Shown here in pieces: positions 19,359 through 28,954 of a DNA stretch of 64,000 nt. Source of the DNA: Qipengyuania soli (GTDB lineage Bacteria > Pseudomonadota > Alphaproteobacteria > Sphingomonadales > Sphingomonadaceae); the NCBI RefSeq assembly GCF_015529805.1, contig NZ_CP064654.1, positions 744,001-808,000 on the forward strand, given 5' to 3'. The notes under the pieces were generated by a model. The model was given only the letters and a program-made list of their open reading frames with translations, was not told the origin of the DNA and did not search any database. Positions within the stretch are counted from its first letter, which is position 1; every line of letters starts with the position of its first letter. Both the position numbers and the translations under genes were made by a program.

Positions 19359-21310
19359 TTGCAGAGGTCGGACTTGCTGCCCTGTGGCTCGCCGCCGCGC
19401 TCGCCGCGCTGCAGATGGTTGCGGGCTTCCTTGCAGTTCGGGCTGGCGACGAGACCGAACTTGCCGGGCTGATCCGGCCCGCCGCCGTTGTGCAGGGCGT
19501 CCTTGTTTCGATTTCTTTCGTCATGCTGCTGTGGCTGTTCGCGGTCACAGACCTGTCGGTGAAGCTGGTCGTCGCGAATTCGCACTCGATGAAGCCGCTG
19601 GTGTTCAAGATCGCCGGTGCATGGGGCAATCACGAAGGCTCGATGTTGCTATGGGTCACCGTCATGGCTCTGGCGGGGGCACTCATCGCACTCGTCGAGC
19701 GCCGCCTGCCGGAACGCACCATGCAGGCGACACTGGCCGCGCAGGGCGTGGTTTCGCTGGGCTTCTATGCATTTCTCCTGTTCAGCTCGAACCCCTTCGA
19801 GCGACTTCCGACACCGGCAGCGGAAGGGATGGGACTCAACCCGCTGCTGCAGGATCTCGGTCTCGCCTTCCACCCGCCGACGCTCTATCTGGGCTATGTC
19901 GGCCTCTCGGTTGCCTTCAGCTTCGCTGTCGGCGCGCTGCTGACGCGGCAGGTGACCCCCGATTTTGCCCGCGCAATGCGCCCCTGGGTGCTCGGCGCCT
20001 GGGTGTTCCTGACCGTGGGCATCACCGCCGGCAGCTACTGGGCCTATTACGAGCTGGGCTGGGGCGGCTGGTGGTTCTGGGACCCGGTCGAAAATGCCTC
20101 GCTGATGCCGTGGCTTGCCGCGACCGCGCTGCTGCATTCGGCGAGCGTCCTCGCCAGCCGCGATGCGCTGCGCGTGTGGACGATCATGCTTGGTGTGGTC
20201 GCCTTTTCGATGAGCATGGTCGGCACCTTCCTCGTGCGTTCGGGCATCTTGACCAGCGTCCACGCCTTCGCCGTCGATCCCGAGCGCGGCAGTTTCATCC
20301 TCATGCTCCTTACGCTCTACATCGGCGGGGCGCTTTTGCTGTTCAGCCTGCGCGCCGGGACAGTGAGCGAGGGCGAGCGCTTCGCCGTCGCCAGCCGCGA
20401 GGGCGCGCTGGTGTTCAACAACGTCATGCTCAGCGCCATCCTGGCGATAGTCCTGCTCGGCACGCTCTACCCGCTGGTGACCGAGGCCTTCGACGTGCGC
20501 GTTTCGGTTGGTCCTCCCTATTTCAACCCGGTCGGCGCGATCTTCACTGTGCCCATGCTTGTGGTGATGGCCGTAGGGCCGCTGCTGCGCTGGCGGCGCG
20601 ACCGGCTCGACCGCGTCCGCAACGAAATCGCCATTATCGCTGCCCTGACGCTGGCGGCGATTGTCCTCTTCAGCCTTGTCGCGCAGGTCGAACTCCTGCC
20701 GCTACTCGGCCTCGCGCTCGGACTTGCCGTCGGTGTCGGCAGCCTCCTGCCGCTGCGCGGGCGCAAGCTCACCCGCGTGCCCATTGCGACTTGGGGGATG
20801 GTCGTCGCCCACTTCGGCATCGCTGTCGCTCTGCTTGGCATGGCGAGCGAGAGCGCCTTCTCGAAGGAACGCCTCGCCGCTGTCGAAATCGGGCAGAGCA
20901 CCACGGTCGGCCCGTGGACGATCACCTTGCAGGGCGTCGAGCCGGTCGCGGGACCCAACTGGACCGCCATCGAAGGGCGCATGGCCGCGAGCTATGCCGG
21001 CGGCGAGCCGACCATCATCGACCCGCAGGCGCGCAATTTCTGGGCGCCTCCGCAGCAGACCACGGAAAGCGCACTGGTGACCCGCTGGAACGGCCAGCTC
21101 TACGCCGTCATGGGTGACCGCGCGCCCGACGGACGCTGGCAGCTGCGCCTCTGGTGGAAACCCTTCGTCCCGTTGATCTGGCTCGGTGGACTACTCGTGG
21201 CCTTCGGCGGGGTTCTCGCGCTCGTCGGACGCGTGCTGGCCGATCTCAAGCGGCGCGAGGTCGTGCGCCGCATGGCATCGCGCCGGGCCGAGCAGGAGAA
21301 ACTCGCATGA
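19355..21310 (+). CDS. ccmF: Cytochrome c heme lyase subunit CcmF
   Basis: Large membrane protein of the heme-ligation complex. 651 residues with about 13-15 membrane segments, WWD domain (GWGGWWFWDPVENASLMPWL), conserved GSHEGSMLLW-type segment (WGNHEGSMLLWV) and periplasmic loops with His. It starts inside the ccmE stop and its own stop overlaps ccmG. Confidence 0.96.
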   Translation: MIAEVGLAALWLAAALAALQMVAGFLAVRAGDETELAGLIRPAAVVQGVLVSISFVMLLWLFAVTDLSVKLVVANSHSMKPLVFKIAGAWGNHEGSMLLWVTVMALAGALIALVERRLPERTMQATLAAQGVVSLGFYAFLLFSSNPFERLPTPAAEGMGLNPLLQDLGLAFHPPTLYLGYVGLSVAFSFAVGALLTRQVTPDFARAMRPWVLGAWVFLTVGITAGSYWAYYELGWGGWWFWDPVENASLMPWLAATALLHSASVLASRDALRVWTIMLGVVAFSMSMVGTFLVRSGILTSVHAFAVDPERGSFILMLLTLYIGGALLLFSLRAGTVSEGERFAVASREGALVFNNVMLSAILAIVLLGTLYPLVTEAFDVRVSVGPPYFNPVGAIFTVPMLVVMAVGPLLRWRRDRLDRVRNEIAIIAALTLAAIVLFSLVAQVELLPLLGLALGLAVGVGSLLPLRGRKLTRVPIATWGMVVAHFGIAVALLGMASESAFSKERLAAVEIGQSTTVGPWTITLQGVEPVAGPNWTAIEGRMAASYAGGEPTIIDPQARNFWAPPQQTTESALVTRWNGQLYAVMGDRAPDGRWQLRLWWKPFVPLIWLGGLLVAFGGVLALVGRVLADLKRREVVRRMASRRAEQEKLA

Positions 21311-21834
21311 GCTGGCGCCTGTGGGTCCCGCTGCTGCTGTTCTCGGCCTTCCTCGGCCTTGCCGCCTACCAGCTGACGCAGCCCAAGGACGAGTTCGTCG
21401 AAAGCCGCATGATCGGTAAGGAGCTCCCCTATTTCGCGCTCCCGCCCGCGATGGAGGGTTCGCTGGGGGCGGCCAATGCCGACTTCAAGGACGGCAAGCC
21501 GCGCCTGCTCAACATCTGGGCGAGCTGGTGCGTGCCGTGCATTGCCGAAGCGCCGCATCTCGATGCGTTGAAGCGTCAGGGCGTCGAGATCGTCGGCATC
21601 GCCATCCGCGACCGGCCCGAGGACGTTGCGCGCTTCCTTGCGCAGCACGGCAATCCCTATTCCCGCATCGGCCGCGACGACCTGTCGGAGGTGCAGCTGG
21701 CGATCGGTTCGTCGGGTGTCCCCGAGACCTTCGTGATCGATGGCAAGGGCGTCATCCGTTACCAGCACATCGGTGATGTGCGGGCCGAGAATGTGCCCAT
21801 GTTGCTCAAAAAGCTGCGCGAGGCGGGACAATGA
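21307..21834 (+). CDS. ccmG: Thiol:disulfide interchange protein CcmG/DsbE
   Basis: Membrane-anchored periplasmic thioredoxin that reduces the apocytochrome CXXCH cysteines. 175 residues. N-terminal anchor VPLLLFSAFLGLAAY, thioredoxin active site WASWCVPCIAEAPHL (C-x2-C), and the cis-Pro segment GSSGVPETFVIDGKG. Overlaps ccmF and ccmH by four bases each. Confidence 0.95.
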   Translation: MSWRLWVPLLLFSAFLGLAAYQLTQPKDEFVESRMIGKELPYFALPPAMEGSLGAANADFKDGKPRLLNIWASWCVPCIAEAPHLDALKRQGVEIVGIAIRDRPEDVARFLAQHGNPYSRIGRDDLSEVQLAIGSSGVPETFVIDGKGVIRYQHIGDVRAENVPMLLKKLREAGQ

Positions 21835-22247
21835 AGCGCTTCATTCTGCTGCTTAACATGGTGTTCGCTCTTGCGCTGTTCGGTCCCGCGCATGCGCAGG
21901 ACACCATGCCGCCCGCGCCCTATGCCTATCGCCAGCTCGACGATCCGGCACAAGAAGCGAAGGCGCAGGAACTGATGGAGACGCTGCGCTGCCTCAAGTG
22001 CCAGTCGCAGTCGATCGCCGACAGCGATGCGCCGATGGCAGGCGACATGCGCCACCAGGTCCGCATCCGCATCGCGGCGGGCGAGGATCCGGAGTCGATC
22101 CGCGCCTGGCTGATGGAGCGCTATGGCGATTACGTCAGCTACAAGCCCGAAGTGAGCGCATCGACCTGGCCGCTGTTCGCCGTTCCCCTGCTGCTGGTGC
22201 TGGTCGCCGGGGCGATCCTCTATCGTCGCTTCGGGAGGCGCGGATGA
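21831..22247 (+). CDS. ccmH: Cytochrome c maturation protein CcmH (CcmL type)
   Basis: 138 residues. Signal peptide, then the redox motif LRCLKCQSQSIADSDAPMA (C-x2-C) and GDYVSYKP, then a C-terminal TM segment. It reduces the apocytochrome or holds it for ligation in the CcmFGH complex. The four-helix periplasmic fold of the short CcmH form matches. Overlaps ccmG and ccmI. Confidence 0.94.
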   Translation: MKRFILLLNMVFALALFGPAHAQDTMPPAPYAYRQLDDPAQEAKAQELMETLRCLKCQSQSIADSDAPMAGDMRHQVRIRIAAGEDPESIRAWLMERYGDYVSYKPEVSASTWPLFAVPLLLVLVAGAILYRRFGRRG

Positions 22248-22900
22248 CCTGGCTCCCGATCATAGCGCTGGCTGCGCTGACTTTCGGCATCGCGGTTTAC
22301 GCCCTCAAGCTGCCGCGCAGCCTGTGGATGCTGTTTGCCGCCGCGCTCCTTTTCGGCCTTGCGGGCTATGCCATGCAGGGCTCGCCGGACCTGGCTTCGG
22401 CTCCTGCGGCCGGCCCGTCCGCCCAGCAGTCCGAAACTGGCGAATTGCTGGTCGAGGCGCGGCGCGAGTTCTATCCCGACACTGCGCTTCCCTCGCGCTT
22501 CGTGGTGACCGCCGATGCCTTCGCGCGGCGCGGACAGTTCGAGCATGCCGCAAATTTCCTGCGCAATGCGGTCTCGGAAAATCCTCGCGATGGCGAGGCC
22601 TGGCTGGCGCTGGGCAATGCGCTGGTCGAGCATGCGAACGGCCAGCTTACCGCGGCGGCCCTCTACGCCTATTCGCAGGCCGAGGAAGTGCAGCCGGGCA
22701 ATCCCGCACCGACCTATTTCCTCGGTCTTGCGCTGTTGCGCGCGGGCCAGCCGGGACAGACCCGTGCATTGTGGAGCGAACTGCTCGAAGAAGCGCCGGC
22801 CGATGCAGCATGGCGCCCGGCGCTCGAAATGCGCCTCCAGCGGCTCGATGCCCTGCTCGGCATCGGTCCTGCGCCCGATAGTTCCGGAACAGGACAGTAA
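22244..22900 (+). CDS. ccmI: CcmI-like TPR protein of cytochrome c maturation
   Basis: 218 residues with two N-terminal hydrophobic segments (LPIIALAALTFGIAVYAL and LWMLFAAALLFGLAGYAM) and periplasmic TPR repeats (AFARRGQFEHAANFLRNAVSENP; AWLALGNALVEHANG; PTYFLGLALLRAGQ). CcmI/CycH TPRs capture the C-terminus of apocytochrome c. The identification rests on its place as last gene of the ccm run and on the TM-TPR layout. The start overlaps the ccmH stop. Confidence 0.85.
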   Translation: MTWLPIIALAALTFGIAVYALKLPRSLWMLFAAALLFGLAGYAMQGSPDLASAPAAGPSAQQSETGELLVEARREFYPDTALPSRFVVTADAFARRGQFEHAANFLRNAVSENPRDGEAWLALGNALVEHANGQLTAAALYAYSQAEEVQPGNPAPTYFLGLALLRAGQPGQTRALWSELLEEAPADAAWRPALEMRLQRLDALLGIGPAPDSSGTGQ

Positions 22901-22920
22901 TCCGACGGTTGCGCAATTGG

Positions 22921-22949
22921 TTGCGATGGTCCGAACAGGCTGCTAATCG
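22921..22949 (+). promoter_or_regulatory. Candidate promoter of kup
   Basis: TTGCGA (22921-22926), 17-base spacer, TAATCG (22944-22949), about 70 bases before the kup ATG. Weak consensus match; position is right for a monocistronic kup. Confidence 0.35.
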
Positions 22950-23019
22950 GCGCGGCTTGCGCTGGCTGGCCAGCCACAATGCAGGTTTTTGACCCAATGC
23001 GTCAGGACAAGTTTTTCCT

Positions 23020-24966
23020 ATGAGCGATGCCGTCGTGCCGCAAACCGCCGTGCCCAACGAAGTTGATGGCGACGGCGACCATTCGCACGGGCACGGCTCG
23101 AGTTCGAAGGCCGCTCTGGCCATCGGTGCGGTCGGTGTCGTCTTCGGCGATATCGGTACGAGCCCGCTCTACGCGTTCCGCGAAACCTTCCTTGGCGAAC
23201 ACAGCCTCGCGATCGACAAGCTGCATATCTATGGTGTGGTCAGCCTGATCTTCTGGTCGATGACGCTGATCGTCTCGATCCAGTACGTCACCATCCTGAT
23301 GCGCGCCGACAACAAGGGGCAGGGCGGCACGCTGGCCCTCGTCGCCAAGCTGTCGCGCCATATCGGGGCGACGAGGTACGGCTGGATTACCGTGCTGCTG
23401 GGCGTCTTCGCCACGGCGCTGTTCTACGGCGACAGCATGATCACTCCCGCGATTTCGGTCCTTTCCGCGGTCGAGGGTCTGACGGTCGTCAACGCCGGTC
23501 TCGAACCGCTGGTCATTCCCATCGCACTCGTCTTGCTGGTCGGGCTGTTCCTGATCCAGAAACGGGGAACGGCGACGGTCGGCAAGCTCTTCGCGCCGAT
23601 CATGATCGTCTACTTCGTCACGATCGCTGTGCTGGGCGTGATTCACATCGTCCAGAACCCCTACATCCTCCAGGCTCTCAATCCCTGGTATGCGGTGCAA
23701 TTCTTCCTCACCGACAAGTGGATCGCCTTCCTCGCGCTGGGTTCGGTCGTGCTGGCCGTGACGGGCGCAGAGGCGCTTTATTCCGACATGGGCCACTTCG
23801 GTCGCGGGCCGATGCGCCTGTCGTGGTTCGGCTTCGTCATGCCGTGCCTGCTGATGAACTACTTCGGACAGGGCGCGATGATTGCGGCGATGGACCCGGC
23901 CCAGACCGCCATCGCCATGCAGAGCCCGTTCTTCAACATGGCACCCGAGCAGTTCCGGCTTCCACTGGTCCTGCTGGCCACCTGCGCCACGTTTATCGCC
24001 AGCCAGGCAGTGATCAGCGGGGCCTTTTCGATCACCCACCAGGCGATCCAGCTGGGCTTCATCCCGCGCCTGTCGACCGCGCACACCAGCGCGACCCATC
24101 ACGGGCAGATCTACATCCCCTTCATCAATAATGCGCTGATGGTGGCGGTCATCCTGCTGGTGCTGATGTTCCAGAATTCCAGCAACCTTGCCGCGGCCTA
24201 CGGCATCGCCGTGACCGGCGCGATGTTCATCGACACGCTGCTGATGGGCGTGCTGCTGGTGGCCGTGTGGAAATGGCGCTGGTGGATGGCGCTGCCGGTC
24301 TTCGTGCTCTTCATCTTCGTCGACGGCGCATACTTCTTCGCCAACCTGCCCAAGGTGCCTTACGGCGGCTGGTTCCCTCTGATGATCGGCGCGATCGCCT
24401 TCACCCTGCTGACGACCTGGTCGAAGGGCCGCAAGCTGATGCGCGAGCGCATGAGCGAAGTTGCGCTGCCGATCGAAATCTTCGCCAAGAGTGCCAAGAA
24501 CAGCGCCACCCGCGTTCCCGGCACGGCAATCTTCATGGCCAGCCAGACCGCCGGCGTGCCGAGCGCACTGCTGCACAACATCAAGCACAACAAGGTGCTC
24601 CACGAACGCGTGGTCATCCTGACCGTGCTGATCGCCGAGGTGCCCTACATCGATCCCGCGGAACGCTGCGAGATGACGGACCTTGGCGACGGTTTCTACC
24701 GCGTCGTCCTGCACTATGGTTTCATGGAAGAAACCAACGTGCCCGAAGGCCTCAAGCAGATGCAGCGTTGCGGCGGCGAATTCGACATGATGCACACCAG
24801 CTTCTTCCTCAGCCGCCAGACCCTGATCGCCAGCCCCAAGCCGGGCATGCCGATCTGGCGGGAAAAGGTGTTCGCCTGGATGCTGCGCAACGCCGCGACC
24901 GCGATGGACTTCTTCCGCCTGCCGACCAACCGCGTGGTGGAACTGGGCAGCCAGCTGGAAATTTAG
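23020..24966 (+). CDS. kup: Low-affinity potassium transport protein Kup
   Basis: 648 residues, about 12 membrane segments and a C-terminal cytoplasmic domain. It has the KUP/HAK signature [29 protein letters not shown] and [11 protein letters not shown], and the C-terminal ERVVILTV...[19 protein letters not shown]. Mediates proton-coupled K+ uptake. It starts with a His-rich acidic N-terminus ([12 protein letters not shown]) before the first segment. Monocistronic; the next gene is convergent. Confidence 0.95.
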   Translation: MSDAVVPQTAVPNEVDGDGDHSHGHGSSSKAALAIGAVGVVFGDIGTSPLYAFRETFLGEHSLAIDKLHIYGVVSLIFWSMTLIVSIQYVTILMRADNKGQGGTLALVAKLSRHIGATRYGWITVLLGVFATALFYGDSMITPAISVLSAVEGLTVVNAGLEPLVIPIALVLLVGLFLIQKRGTATVGKLFAPIMIVYFVTIAVLGVIHIVQNPYILQALNPWYAVQFFLTDKWIAFLALGSVVLAVTGAEALYSDMGHFGRGPMRLSWFGFVMPCLLMNYFGQGAMIAAMDPAQTAIAMQSPFFNMAPEQFRLPLVLLATCATFIASQAVISGAFSITHQAIQLGFIPRLSTAHTSATHHGQIYIPFINNALMVAVILLVLMFQNSSNLAAAYGIAVTGAMFIDTLLMGVLLVAVWKWRWWMALPVFVLFIFVDGAYFFANLPKVPYGGWFPLMIGAIAFTLLTTWSKGRKLMRERMSEVALPIEIFAKSAKNSATRVPGTAIFMASQTAGVPSALLHNIKHNKVLHERVVILTVLIAEVPYIDPAERCEMTDLGDGFYRVVLHYGFMEETNVPEGLKQMQRCGGEFDMMHTSFFLSRQTLIASPKPGMPIWREKVFAWMLRNAATAMDFFRLPTNRVVELGSQLEI

Positions 24967-25026
24967 GGCGGGGCGCAAGGTGCAGCTCGCCACCTGTCGG
25001 CGGGCTGGAACCGCACGTCCGGATCA

Positions 25027-26910
25027 TCAGCCAATCAGCTCGAAGTCGTCGTCACCCAGTGGCCGGACGAAGTCGCCCCATCTGCCGCTCTTTCGCCAGA
25101 AATCGACAAGTCCGATGTCGACCAATATCTGCTTGAAGCGCGGGCTCTTGCGCAGTTCGCGATAAATCGGGAACCACAGGTGAATGACACCGAAGCCGTG
25201 CCTTTGCTCGACCAGCCCTTTGCGAAGGGCGGCGAACGCAAGGTCTTCGTCTCCGAAGTAGGCGGCAAACTCGGCAATCAACAGCATACGCAGCGTGTGA
25301 TCCGCTTCAGGATTCGAAAAGTCACCACGCAGGTATTGGAGAGCATTTGGCGGATCGTCGAAGCGGTCCAGGACATCCTGCCAGAACACTCCCGGGAATT
25401 CGCCTTGATCGACTATCGCTTGCAGATGACCCCGAGCGGCATCGTGGTCGCCGGCTACCATCGCTCTGTACATCGCGAACAGGTCGGTCGCCGAACGAGA
25501 GCCCAGCAAGCTCTTGCTGCGGATGTATTCTCTAGCCGCTTCCTCTGGACGATGAGCGAGGTCGAACGCCATCTGCAGCGACAGGGAACTTTGCAGGATC
25601 ATTGGTTCCGACTTGCACCAGGCTAGACACGTCTCGATGCCATCGGCCAGATACCCCAAGCCCCATTGAACAGACAACAAACCGGTAGACCAGTCCGGAA
25701 TTGTCTCAATCCGTGAAATCGCCGCGGCGGCAGCTGGCCAATCGTATTCCCATTGTGCCTTGTAGGCAGTCAGGCTGAGGCTGGTGTTGTTATCCGGCGC
25801 CAGCTCGATCGACCTTTTGCACGCAAGGTCGAGGTCCTCCCAGCTGTCGAAGAGGTTCTTGGGCATGTAGGTCAGCACGGTAAACAGGGTCAGTCCGTAG
25901 TCGACCCAGGCCTGACCGAAGTCCGGATCGATCGCCAGGCATTGGCGATAGAGATCCGGTGCGGAGAAGAGCCTGGCGATCTCCATCGTTCCGGCCAAGG
26001 CCCTTGCCCGGTTGAAGAGATCGTAAGCTTCCAGGTTTCGCGTGCCTGGCAAGGCACATGTACCCGGTGCCGTCGGGACCAGCCGTAACTTCAATGCTTC
26101 GATAATCGCTGTCGACAACTCATCCTGCAGATCGAAGATGTCACTCAATTCGCGATCGTAGCGCTGTGCCCAGACATGATTGCTGGTTGCGGCATCGATG
26201 AGCTGCGCAGTGAGGCGCACGCGATTGCCAGACCTGCGCACGCTGCCTTCAAGCAGGTGGGTCACATTGAGCTGGCGTGCAATCACAGCCGTGTCGACAT
26301 TCTTGCCCTTGAAGGTGAAGACCGAACTGCGCGGAATGACTCTCAGTTCCGAAACCCTCGAGAGGTCGGTGATGATGTCTTCGGTAATCCCGTCGCTGAA
26401 GTGTTCCTGTTCCGGATCACTGCTCATGTTGACGAATGGGAGAACCGCAACCGCCAGCTGATCGATTGGCGGAAGCGGATCGCGGGCCGAAGCCTTGGTC
26501 AGGGGTGATTGCGAAAGGCCGACGCAGGTGCGCACGTCGCCAAGAAAAACACGCCAGGCAGGATCGAAAAGGTCACCCAGCCAGTGCGAAAGCTCTGCCG
26601 TATGCGTCAGTTCGAACATGATCGGCCTGTCGCATGGCTCGATCATGACGGGGACCAATGTTCGATATCGGTCCGCGAAAGTCGCTTCCGCCCTGACCCA
26701 GCGACTGTCCACCGAACTCCTGGACCACAACACTACCACCGCCTTGGCGGCCTTTAGCGCCTGCTCGATTTCCGTGTCGAAAGTTTCCCCCGTGCGCAGG
26801 GCGATATCCCACCACACTTCGAAGCCTTCGCCCGCCAAGGCATCGGCGAACAGCTTTGCGCGCTTCGCGTCTTCATGGCTGTAAGACAGGAAGATGTCTG
26901 GTGCAGACAA
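25027..26910 (-). CDS. TIR domain - TolB_N-like - TPR signalling protein
   Basis: 627 residues from TTG 26910, chosen because GGGAGG lies eight bases upstream and the TIR fold begins at once (MSAPDIFLSYSHEDAKRA). Residues 1-~130 are a TIR domain, with WVRAE (E75) where NAD-cleaving TIRs carry the catalytic Glu. Residues ~150-285 match the TolB_N/adenylate-cyclase-associated domain (AVLPFVNMSSDPEQEHFSDGI, VTHLLEGSVRRSGNRVRLTAQLIDA). The rest is helical TPR-like repeats. Such proteins in alphaproteobacteria are usually taken as signalling adaptors; an anti-phage role is possible but not shown. No partner gene adjoins it; it sits between kup and housekeeping genes. Confidence 0.8.
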   Translation of the reverse strand: MSAPDIFLSYSHEDAKRAKLFADALAGEGFEVWWDIALRTGETFDTEIEQALKAAKAVVVLWSRSSVDSRWVRAEATFADRYRTLVPVMIEPCDRPIMFELTHTAELSHWLGDLFDPAWRVFLGDVRTCVGLSQSPLTKASARDPLPPIDQLAVAVLPFVNMSSDPEQEHFSDGITEDIITDLSRVSELRVIPRSSVFTFKGKNVDTAVIARQLNVTHLLEGSVRRSGNRVRLTAQLIDAATSNHVWAQRYDRELSDIFDLQDELSTAIIEALKLRLVPTAPGTCALPGTRNLEAYDLFNRARALAGTMEIARLFSAPDLYRQCLAIDPDFGQAWVDYGLTLFTVLTYMPKNLFDSWEDLDLACKRSIELAPDNNTSLSLTAYKAQWEYDWPAAAAAISRIETIPDWSTGLLSVQWGLGYLADGIETCLAWCKSEPMILQSSLSLQMAFDLAHRPEEAAREYIRSKSLLGSRSATDLFAMYRAMVAGDHDAARGHLQAIVDQGEFPGVFWQDVLDRFDDPPNALQYLRGDFSNPEADHTLRMLLIAEFAAYFGDEDLAFAALRKGLVEQRHGFGVIHLWFPIYRELRKSPRFKQILVDIGLVDFWRKSGRWGDFVRPLGDDDFELIG

Positions 26911-27051
26911 GCACGCCTCCCACCACGCAAGCTGCCTTGCGCCGAATGTGGCCCGATATTTAATCCTGCCGGGAGAATTGCAAGCGAAGACCGTTCGGCC
27001 CCATCTCCCGCCCGGGACAGGGAAGCTGTCTTGGGGCACCGCATGGTGGCG

Positions 27052-27351
27052 TCAGACCGGTTTCGGATCGTCGCCTTCAAACAGGCACAAGTCGCGGTCG
27101 CCGATGCCGAAATCGCTCCAGCTGGCGCGCCATGCACTGATGTGGTCCGACGCCAAATGTGCGTCGAGGGCCGGACGATCGGCCCAGCGTTCGATTACGT
27201 GGATCAGGCCCGGATCGAAGACGTCTTCGGCGTAGTCGTATTGGAGGCAACCGGGCTCAGCGCGGCTGGCATCGACCATCGATTTCATGGCTTGCCGCGC
27301 AGAAGCGAGGTTCTCGGGCGGCAGCCGGAAAGTGCCAACGATCAGCAGCAT
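27052..27351 (-). CDS. Antibiotic biosynthesis monooxygenase (ABM) family protein
   Basis: 99 residues forming a dimeric alpha+beta barrel: MLLIVGTFRLPPENLASARQAMKSMVDASRAEPGCLQYDYAED, then HVIERWADRPALDAHLASDH. This is the YgiN/quinol-monooxygenase-like layout. The reaction is unknown, and members range from quinol oxidation to heme degradation. ATG at 27351 with GAGGGA upstream. It lies just downstream of yciB on the same strand. Confidence 0.85.
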   Translation of the reverse strand: MLLIVGTFRLPPENLASARQAMKSMVDASRAEPGCLQYDYAEDVFDPGLIHVIERWADRPALDAHLASDHISAWRASWSDFGIGDRDLCLFEGDDPKPV

Positions 27352-27374
27352 AGAGTCCCTCGCGCCCCTGTTTG

Positions 27375-28028
27375 CTACGCCGTGGGCGGTTCGTCCTTGG
27401 CCACCTCGTCGACATCGTCGAGTGCCAGCCCATGCTTCAGCAGCATCGGGATCTGGGTGAAGGTGAAGAGGAAGCTGAGCGGCATGAACACCCACAGCTT
27501 GGCCCAGAGCCAGCTTTCGAAGCTCAGCTGCATGCGCAGGACCTCGTTGAGTGCGGCGAGGGCGAAGAAGAACACGCCCCAGTTGCGCGACAGCTTGAGC
27601 CAGCCCTCCTGGTCGACGCCTTCGAAGGCGGCTTCGAGCAGGACCTGAAGCAGCGCCTTGCCGCGCAGCCAGCCGCCGATCAGCAGGACGCCGAACAGCA
27701 GGTAGATCGCGGTCGGTTTGATCTGGATGAACTTCTCGTCCTGCAGCCAGATGGTCAGGCCGCCGAAGCCGACGATCAGCGTGGTCGAAAGGATCAGCAT
27801 CGGCGAGACGTGGCCGAACTTCCACTTGCTGAAGGCCAGCGCGACGACCGCCGCGATCATGAAGGCGATGGTGCCGTAGATCACTGCCGCGATCTCGCCG
27901 AAGGTGTGGTCGACGGGCGGCTGGTAGAATTTGTAGACGCCGAGGAAGACCAGCAACGGGCCATAGTCGACGAGGATGTTGAGCCAGCCGGACTTCGGTT
28001 TCGGCTTGGCGGCTGGGGCTTCGCTCAT
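27375..28028 (-). CDS. yciB: Inner membrane protein YciB / septation protein A
   Basis: 217 residues, about five to six membrane segments, with the IspZ/YciB signatures DYGPLLVFLGVYKF, KPTAIYLLFGVLLIGGW and LSRNWGVFFFALAALNEV. Mutants of family members affect cell envelope and septation. The start is overlapped by the ftsY stop. The acidic C-terminal tail (DDVDEVAKDEPP) is common in this order. Confidence 0.93.
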   Translation of the reverse strand: MSEAPAAKPKPKSGWLNILVDYGPLLVFLGVYKFYQPPVDHTFGEIAAVIYGTIAFMIAAVVALAFSKWKFGHVSPMLILSTTLIVGFGGLTIWLQDEKFIQIKPTAIYLLFGVLLIGGWLRGKALLQVLLEAAFEGVDQEGWLKLSRNWGVFFFALAALNEVLRMQLSFESWLWAKLWVFMPLSFLFTFTQIPMLLKHGLALDDVDEVAKDEPPTA

Positions 28029-28954
28029 CAGGCCACTCCCGCGATTACGCGCGCGACAAGGTCGGGGTCGAAGGGGCGCAAATCGTCGATCTTCTCACCC
28101 ACGCCGATGGCATGGATGGGAAGGCCATACTGTTCTGCCGCCTGCACCAGGACGCCGCCGCGCGCGGTGCCGTCGAGCTTCGTCATGACGAGGCCGGTGA
28201 CGCCCGCGACTTCCTTGAACACGTCGATCTGCGCGAGCGCGTTCTGCCCGTTGGTGGCATCGAGCACGAGCACGACATCGTGCGGCGCCTCGGGGTTGAG
28301 ACGGCCGAGGACTTTGCGGATCTTGGCCAGTTCGTCCATCAGCTCGCGCTTGTTCTGGAGGCGGCCGGCGGTGTCGACGATCAGCACGTCGGTGCCGACG
28401 TCGGTCGCCTGCTTGACCGCGTCGAACACGATGCTCGCCGGATCGCCGCCCTCGGGTCCGCGCACGATGGGGACGCCGACGCGCTCTGCCCAGGTGGCCA
28501 GCTGGCCGATGGCGGCGGCGCGGAAGGTGTCTCCTGCCGCCAGCATCACGGCATAGTCGTCTTCCTGGAAGAGGTGCGCGAGCTTGGCGATGGTGGTGGT
28601 CTTGCCGCTGCCGTTGACGCCGATCACCAGCAGCACCTGCGGACGCGGGAAGGCAGTGATCTCGAGCGGTTTCGCCACCGGACGCAGGATCGCGGCGATT
28701 TCCTCGGCCACGGCTTCCTTCAGTTCCTTCTCGCTGATTTCGAGGCCGAAGCGCTTCTCGCGCAGCTTCTCGCGGATGCGCGCAGCAGCGGAAGGGCCGA
28801 GGTCGGAGAGGATCAGCGCATCCTCGACATCGTCGAGCGTCGCATCGTCGAGCTTCGCCTTGCTCACCGTTTCGGCGAGATTGGCGGTCAGCTTCTCGGA
28901 AGTCTTGCGGAAGCCGCCGAACAGGCGTTCGGTCCAGCTCGGTTTGTCACTCAT
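28028..28954 (-). CDS. ftsY: Signal recognition particle receptor FtsY
   Basis: SRP receptor GTPase for co-translational membrane targeting. 308 residues: N domain followed by the G domain with GVNGSGKTTTIAKLA (P-loop), DTFRAAAIGQL, DTAGRLQNK and TKLDGTARGG. It lacks the long acidic A domain of the enterobacterial protein, as usual in alphaproteobacteria. Overlaps mtaB and yciB by a few bases, forming the dapF-mtaB-ftsY-yciB unit. Confidence 0.97.
   Translation of the reverse strand: MSDKPSWTERLFGGFRKTSEKLTANLAETVSKAKLDDATLDDVEDALILSDLGPSAAARIREKLREKRFGLEISEKELKEAVAEEIAAILRPVAKPLEITAFPRPQVLLVIGVNGSGKTTTIAKLAHLFQEDDYAVMLAAGDTFRAAAIGQLATWAERVGVPIVRGPEGGDPASIVFDAVKQATDVGTDVLIVDTAGRLQNKRELMDELAKIRKVLGRLNPEAPHDVVLVLDATNGQNALAQIDVFKEVAGVTGLVMTKLDGTARGGVLVQAAEQYGLPIHAIGVGEKIDDLRPFDPDLVARVIAGVA

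Noticed and set aside
19384-21117. 577-residue alternate frame inside ccmF
   Set aside because: Arg/Ala-rich +1 shadow of ccmF with no start signal.
23002-24993. 663-residue open frame on the minus strand opposite kup
   Set aside because: It mirrors kup codon by codon and is extremely rich in His, Asp, Glu and Arg, the usual antisense shadow of a GC-rich gene. kup itself has all family motifs.
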